DNA from: Halorussus caseinilyticus
Lineage (GTDB): Archaea > Halobacteriota > Halobacteria > Halobacteriales > Haladaptataceae
NCBI RefSeq assembly: GCF_029338395.1
Contig: NZ_CP119809.1
Location: forward strand, 1,116,001-1,180,000
Direction: 5' to 3'
DNA length: 64,000 bases
Shown here in pieces: positions 59,221 to 64,000 of this stretch. The notes below the pieces were generated by a model, which was not told the origin of the DNA, searched no databases, and worked only from the letters and a program-made list of their open reading frames with translations. The translations under genes and the position numbers were made by a program. Within the stretch, counting starts at the first letter, position 1; every line of letters begins with the position of its first letter.

Positions 59221-61342
59221 ATGAGTCTCTCCGAACCAGACCGCGAACTCGTCGTCGCCGAACTCGACCGGGACCCGACCCCGGCGGAGGCGGCGCTGTT
59301 CGAGAACCTCTGGAGCGAACACTGCGCGTACCGGTCGTCCCGACCGCTCCTGTCGGCCTTCGATTCGGAGGGCGAGCAGGTCGTCGTCGGTCCGGGCGAC
59401 GACGCCGCAGTCGTGGAAGTCGCGGACGGCACGTACGTCACGATGGGTATCGAGAGCCACAACCACCCGTCGTTCGTGGACCCCTACGACGGCGCGGCCA
59501 CCGGTGTCGGCGGCATCGTTCGCGACACCCTCTCGATGGGTGCCTACCCCATCGCGCTGGCCGACTCGCTGTACTTCGGCGACTTCGACCGCGAACACTC
59601 CCGCTACCTGCTGGAGGGCGTCGTGGAAGGGATTTCGGACTACGGCAACTCCATCGGCGTCCCGACCGTGGCGGGAAGCACGGCGTTCCACCCCGACTAC
59701 GAGGGCAATCCGCTCGTGAACGTGGCCTGTGTGGGCCTGCTCGACGCCGAACGCCTCGTCACGGCCGACGCGAAGGAACCGGGCAACAAACTGATGCTGG
59801 TCGGCAACGCGACCGGCCGGGACGGACTCGGCGGCGCGAGTTTCGCCAGCGAGGACCTCTCGGAGGACGCCGAGACCGAAGACCGGCCCGCAGTACAGGT
59901 CGGCGACCCCTACACCGAGAAACTGCTCATCGAGGCGAGCGAGACCCTCGTCGACCGCGAGTTAGTCGAGGCGGCCCGCGACCTCGGCGCGGCGGGACTC
60001 GGCGGCGCGTCGAGCGAGATGATAGCCAAGGGCGGTCTCGGCGCGGAAATCGAACTCGAACGCGTCCACCAGCGCGAACCGAACATGAACGCCCTCGAAA
60101 TTCTGCTCGCCGAATCTCAAGAGCGGATGTGCTACGAGGTCCGCCCCGAGAACGTCGATGCAGTCCGGGAAGTCGCCGAGAAGTACGACCTCGGCTGTTC
60201 GGTCATCGGCGAAGTCACGGAGGGCAACTACGTCTGCACCTTCGAGGGCGAGGTCGTAGTCGATGTCGATGCCGAGTTCTTGGGCGAGGGCGCACCGATG
60301 AACGACCTCGACGCCGAGGAACCCACCCGACCCGACCGCAACCTGCCCGACGCCGACCTCCGGGAGGCGTTCGAGTCGGTCGTCGGCCACCCCAACACCG
60401 CGAGCAAGCGGTGGGTCTACCGCCAGTACGACCACGAGGTGCAGGTCCGGACCGCGACCGGACCGGGCGACGACGCCGCGGTTCTCGCGCTCCGAGAGGC
60501 CGAAAAAAGGTCTCTCCGTCTCCTCGGGCGCGGACCCGCGCTGGACCGCGGCCGCGCCCTACGAGGGCGCGCGCGCAGTCGCGTTGGAGAACGCCACGAA
60601 CCTCGCGGCGAAGGGCGCGACCCCCCTCGCCGCGGTGGACTGTCTCAACGGCGGCAACCCCGAGAAGCCCGACGTGTACGGCGGATTCAAGGGAATCGTG
60701 GACGGTCTCGCCGACATGTGTTCGGCGCTCGACGCGCCGGTCGTCGGCGGGAACGTCTCGCTGTACAACGACTCGCCGTCGGGTCCCATCCCGCCGACGC
60801 CGACGCTGGCGATGACCGGTACGAAGGAGGGCTACGACGCGCCTCCGGCCGCCCTCTCGGACGACGCGGCCGACTCGACCCTCCTCGCGGTCGGCGACTC
60901 GGGCGGCGACCGACTCGGCGGGTCGGAGTACCTCGCGCAGACGGGCGGGAGCGACCGCTTCCCCGCGCTTCCGGAGAATCCCCGCGAAGTCGTGGAGACG
61001 CTCGCCGAGATTGCGGACCACGAGGCGACCGCCGCGGTCCACGACGTGAGCCACGGGGGTCTGGCGGTCGCGCTCGCCGAGATGGTCACGGACGAGGCGG
61101 GCGCGACGGCGGACGTGGCGTCGGTCGAAGCTCTCTTCGCCGAGACGCCGGGTCGCGCCGTCGTCGCCACGACCGACGCCGAGGCAGTCCGCGAGGCGTT
61201 CGAGGGCGTCGCGCCGGTCGCCGAACTCGGCGAGGCAGACGACTCGGGCGCGCTCTCGCTGACGGTCGATGGGGAGTCGCTGAACTACGGCGCCGCGGAA
61301 ATCGCCGACCTCCGGGACGTGCTGGCGCGCGAACTCGACTAG
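59221..61342 (+). pseudogene. purL: Phosphoribosylformylglycinamidine synthase, interrupted by a one-base frameshift
   Basis: The first frame (59221 to about 60509) encodes the N-terminal two-thirds of Pur[69 protein letters not shown] and [14 protein letters not shown]. At A6 (60503-60508) the frame changes by one base, and the rest continues in the next frame: [52 protein letters not shown] and [16 protein letters not shown] to stop 61342. With one A removed the protein is whole (about 707 residues). It makes FGAM from FGAR in purine synthesis. A sequencing or assembly error is the simplest explanation; a real mutation or slippage is possible. Confidence 0.85.
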
Positions 61343-61706
61343 GTAGGGATTGTTCCCGGCATCTCTTTTTCCCCGGCGCGTGCGGGCGCGCCCTCCGTGG
61401 TCCGCCCGGTCGCGCGAGGGATGAGTAGCACAGCGACCGGAGAGAGCGAGGCTTGCGAGACGCTTCGCGTCTCGCTGACCTGCGGTCGCGGGCAACGCAA
61501 TCGGTTGGGGAGGGTGTGTCCCGCGGTCGCGGTGCGGTCTCACAGGAGTCGGCAGTAGCTCGCTCCCTCGTAACTATCACTCTCCACTCGCGGACCTTCG
61601 AACTGTTACACTCTCACGACACCGACCCCCCGACATCCACCGTCGGCGACGCCACGACGCGCTCCCGAAGAGCAAAAACTCGCCGAAAAAGTACCGAGAC
61701 GGTCGC
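61343..61706. other. Intergenic region with repeat copy H
   Basis: Between the convergent purL and DUF7550-like genes. Repeat H fills 61375-61562. The remainder is unremarkable, and no gene is supported. Confidence 0.5.
61375..61562 (-). repeat. Dispersed intergenic repeat, copy H (subfamily I, diverged)
   Basis: In reverse orientation it has the GC-rich end (GGCGCGTGCGGGCGCGCC), GCGACCGGAGAGAGCGA, an inserted hairpin GCGAGACGC...GCGTCTCGC, then AATCGGTTGGGGAGG (61499-61513), the GCGGT tract and an AGCT end. The CAGGCTTGAGCC head is degraded. Confidence 0.7.
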
Positions 61707-61874
61707 TCAGGCCGCGAGGAGCGGAAGCGCGAACGCCACGACGAGTCCGACCGCGAGAACCGCGAAACCGATGCCGACCTGCGACATCGAGAAGTCCTGC
61801 ATCGGGGAAGTAACTCGGTCTAGACCCTCTACGTCGTGGCCGTGGTCGGTGTGGTCGTCGTTGTGGTCGTCCAT
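61707..61874 (-). CDS. Small one-helix membrane protein (DUF7550-like)
   Basis: The product is 55 residues. A His/Asp-rich start (MDDHNDDHTDHGHD) precedes SPMQDFSMSQVGIGFAVLAV and one membrane helix through AVGLVVAFALPLLAA. The pattern of acidic/His head, SPMQ-F-xx-SQV and short hydrophobic tail is shared by a family of tiny haloarchaeal proteins, as I recall DUF7550. The His/Asp head could bind metal. Function unknown. It is divergent from the alpha-glucosidase gene. Confidence 0.72.
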   Translation of the reverse strand: MDDHNDDHTDHGHDVEGLDRVTSPMQDFSMSQVGIGFAVLAVGLVVAFALPLLAA

Positions 61875-61946
61875 GCCTCAGCGTTCCCGGTCCTCCCACT
61901 TAAGCGCAACCAAACCTAAGCCGTCGGGACTCGATAGTCCGACCAC

Positions 61947-63716
61947 ATGGAGCGAGGTGACCCCCAGTCGTCGGTAGACGCGAGCGGAGACGCCGAGGCG
62001 TCCGCCGACTGGTCCGATGCGCTCGGCGTGAACCGGGAGTGGTGGAAGGAAGCCGTCGTCTACCAACTCTACCCGCGGAGCTTCTTCGACTCCGACGGCG
62101 ACGGAATCGGAGACTTGCGCGGCGTTGAGGAGAAACTGGACTACCTCGAGGCCCTCGGCGTGGACGTGGTGTGGCTCAACCCCGTCTACGACTCGCCGAA
62201 CGCCGACAACGGCTACGACATCCGCGACTACCGCGCCATCATGGACGAGTTCGGGACGATGGACCACTTCGACCGCCTGCTCGACGGACTCCACGAGCGC
62301 GATATTCGGCTCATCATGGACCTCGTGGTCAACCACACGTCCGACGAACACGAGTGGTTCCGGAAGTCCCGCGAGTCCGGAGACGGCGAGTTCCGGGACT
62401 TCTACGTCTGGCGCGACGGCCGCGGCGACGGACCGGGCGGGAAGGGAAAGCCACCCAACAACTGGGAGTCGGCGTTCGGCGGGTCGGCGTGGACCTACGA
62501 CGACCGGACCGAGCAGTATTACCTCCACCTCTTCGACGAGAAGCAACCCGACCTCAACTGGGAGAACCCCGAGGTCCGCGAACGAATCTACGAGATGATG
62601 CGGTGGTGGCTCGACAAAGGCATCGACGGCTTTCGGATGGACGTTATCGACCTCATCTCGAAGGCCGACGGCCTGCCCGACGGCGACCCCGACTCGGGAT
62701 GGGTCGGCGCGGAACACTTCATGACCGGGCCGCGCGCCCACGAGTACATCTCGGAGATGTACGACGAGGTGCTTTCGGGCCGGGACGTGATGACCGTCGG
62801 CGAGATGCCCGGTGCAACTGTCGAAGAGGCCCAGCAGTACCTCGGACCGGACGGCGACGGCCTGAACATGGTGTTTCACTTCGAACACGTCACGCTCGAC
62901 TACGGCGAGAGCGGCGACCGGTGGACCATCGGCGACTTCTCGCTCCCGGAGTTCAAGCAGGTGCTGACGAAGTGGCAGAACGGCTTGGAGGGTGAGGGCT
63001 GGAACAGCGTCTACCTCGGCAACCACGACTGGCCCCGGATGCTCTCGCGGTTCGGCGACGACGACCTCTACCGCATCGAGTCCGCGAAGATGCTGGCGAC
63101 GTTGCTGTTTACCCTCCGCGGGACGACCTACGTCTATCAGGGCGACGAAATCGGCATGACGAACTTCCCCTTCGAGCGCGAGGAGCAGGTCATGGACGTG
63201 GGCGCGCGGAACTTCGTGAACCGCGCCAAGCGACAGGGCCGGGAGATGGACGAGATTCTCCGCATCGTGACCCGCAGAAGCCGCGACAACGCCCGGACGC
63301 CGATGCAGTGGTCCGACGCCGAGAACGCGGGGTTCACCGACGGAGAGCCGTGGATTCCGGTCAACCCGAACTACGAGACGGTGAACGTCGCGGACGCGAG
63401 GGCGCGCGCCGACTCCATCTGGCACTACTACAGGGACCTCGTGGACTTCCGGAAATCGACGCCCGTCGCGGTCTACGGCGACTACGACCTGCTCCTGCCC
63501 GACGACCCGGACATCTACGCCTACCTTCGGACGCTCGGCGACGACCGACTCCTCGCGGTCCTGAACTTCGGCGACGGGACCCCGACGTTCTCGCTCCCGC
63601 CGGGTATAGAGTACGACGACGCCGAGTGCGTCCTGCACAACTACGCGGTGGACGCCGCGGGACCGCGCTCGTTCGAGATGCGGCCCTACGAGGCCCGAGT
63701 GTACGAGTTGGAGTGA
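61947..63716 (+). CDS. GH13 alpha-glucosidase (oligo-1,6-glucosidase/trehalose-type branch)
   Basis: The product is 589 residues. The GH13 (beta/alpha)8 barrel has its conserved regions: DLVVNHTSDEHEWF (I), GIDGFRMDVIDLISK (II, nucleophile Asp), MTVGEMPGATVEEA (III, acid/base Glu) and YLGNHDWPRMLSRFG (IV, Asp). The opening WWKEAVVYQLYPRSFFDSDGDGIGDL (in part) is that of oligo-1,6-glucosidases and alpha-glucosidases. A C-terminal beta domain ends at VYELE. No signal peptide, so it works in the cytosol on short alpha-glucosides. Possible promoters: ACTTAAGCG (61895) or ACCTAAGCC (61913). Confidence 0.92.
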   Translation: MERGDPQSSVDASGDAEASADWSDALGVNREWWKEAVVYQLYPRSFFDSDGDGIGDLRGVEEKLDYLEALGVDVVWLNPVYDSPNADNGYDIRDYRAIMDEFGTMDHFDRLLDGLHERDIRLIMDLVVNHTSDEHEWFRKSRESGDGEFRDFYVWRDGRGDGPGGKGKPPNNWESAFGGSAWTYDDRTEQYYLHLFDEKQPDLNWENPEVRERIYEMMRWWLDKGIDGFRMDVIDLISKADGLPDGDPDSGWVGAEHFMTGPRAHEYISEMYDEVLSGRDVMTVGEMPGATVEEAQQYLGPDGDGLNMVFHFEHVTLDYGESGDRWTIGDFSLPEFKQVLTKWQNGLEGEGWNSVYLGNHDWPRMLSRFGDDDLYRIESAKMLATLLFTLRGTTYVYQGDEIGMTNFPFEREEQVMDVGARNFVNRAKRQGREMDEILRIVTRRSRDNARTPMQWSDAENAGFTDGEPWIPVNPNYETVNVADARARADSIWHYYRDLVDFRKSTPVAVYGDYDLLLPDDPDIYAYLRTLGDDRLLAVLNFGDGTPTFSLPPGIEYDDAECVLHNYAVDAAGPRSFEMRPYEARVYELE

Positions 63717-64000
63717 TTTTCCGGGGGAGACGACTGCCCGAGTCTGGCTTTTGAGGTTATATTATTTGATGTACGGCACGCGCGAGCGCGACGCTCTCGT
63801 GCGCCGCGCGAACGCGCGAGGTCCGCACTCGGCCCGACGAACCACCGGACGCGCGCCGGACGACCAACCGCCCGGGTGGGGTGAAGGGACCGTCCGGTCG
63901 CGTTCACTGTGGTCGCCTCAGTGACCCCTATCCGAGCGAGCGAACGCAGTGAGCGAGCGAGGATATGTCACTGAGCGGCCGTCTCGTGAACGGATGTGAA
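63717..64000. other. Non-coding end of the window with imperfect hairpin
   Basis: After the glucosidase stop come GC-rich alternating words (GGCACGCGCGAGCGCGACGC) and an imperfect inverted repeat: CTCAGTGAC (63918-63926) with GTCACTGAG (63967-63975), plus TATCC/GGATA inside. The centre holds GAGCGAGCGAACGCAGTGAG, a short-period GAGC repeat. No gene is supported. Confidence 0.45.

Noticed and set aside
60495-60515. Programmed frameshifting in purL as the main explanation
   Set aside because: A +1 change is needed, and the A6 run has no clear slow codon or downstream structure cue. A miscount of A residues is simpler.
63686-63907. A 73-codon minus-strand frame at the window end
   Set aside because: Composition-driven, overlaps the end of the alpha-glucosidase gene and lacks any motif.
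1-64000. tRNA, rRNA, CRISPR arrays and insertion sequences
   Set aside because: No T-arm GGTTCAAATCC-like box within a cloverleaf, no evenly spaced repeat-spacer pattern and no transposase-like reading frame were seen. The tandem arrays at 34217 and 37731 have no spacers, so they are not CRISPRs.

Overview
This window is GC-rich haloarchaeal DNA (class Halobacteria). The predicted proteins are very rich in Asp/Glu and poor in Lys. Many secreted proteins carry twin-arginine (Tat) signals. Many genes look leaderless, with an AT-rich TATA box about 25 bases before the start codon. The gene families also fit: an S-layer BGTF glycoprotein, HalOD1, DUF7504/DUF7521 proteins, Orc1/Cdc6, DpsA and an ADP-forming acyl-CoA synthetase. 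I see no rRNA, tRNA, CRISPR array, transposase or prophage. The genus cannot be fixed from the sequence alone.

Layout. 0-6 kb: a broken Lrp/AsnC regulator, a HalOD1 protein, a Tat-exported subtilase, a CNNM-type membrane protein, a rhodanese lipoprotein and a DUF7521-DUF7521-DUF7504 operon. 6-15 kb: a GNAT enzyme, a sorbitol/xylitol-type dehydrogenase, a two-gene acetyl-CoA synthetase (ADP-forming) operon and ATP-dependent PEP carboxykinase. 15-20 kb: a sugar kinase, trehalose-6-phosphate synthase, a membrane protein and a YbaK deacylase, enclosed by near-identical inverted repeats. 20-34 kb is a cell-envelope block: a cupredoxin, a large repeat-built surface protein, an S-layer-like glycoprotein and its shorter paralogue, an RND/MMPL exporter and two small exported proteins. 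34-38 kb: orc1/cdc6, a replication origin with inverted origin-recognition repeats, and a clan GH-A glycosidase. 38-53 kb: aldehyde dehydrogenase, nitrilase, DpsA, old yellow enzyme, acetyltransferase, thiolase with its DUF35 partner, NUDIX, asparagine-synthase-like and PHP genes. 53-64 kb: a subtilase/ATP-grasp gene pair, a Zn-phospholipase-C-like exported protein, purL with a one-base frameshift, a small membrane protein and an alpha-glucosidase.

The most interesting locus is 53853-57443. A cytoplasmic subtilase with a complete catalytic site has a C-terminal Lys/Asp/Glu/Thr repeat tail. It overlaps by ATGA a gene for an MvdC/MvdD-type ATP-grasp ligase, the enzyme family that makes side-chain ester and amide crosslinks in graspetides (microviridin-like peptides). 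I infer that the protease tail is the modification substrate, so that precursor and protease are one protein.

The second notable feature is a family of dispersed intergenic repeats, about 150-215 bp long, with eight copies in the window. Each has a CAGGCTTGAGCCAATCA-like head (in subfamily I and one subfamily II copy), an ACCGC-rich tract and strong GC hairpins. Two copies form the inverted pair around the sugar kinase/otsA segment, and two others face each other across the orc1-origin locus. Perfect 17-bp x6 and 14-bp x6 tandem repeats sit inside or beside two copies.
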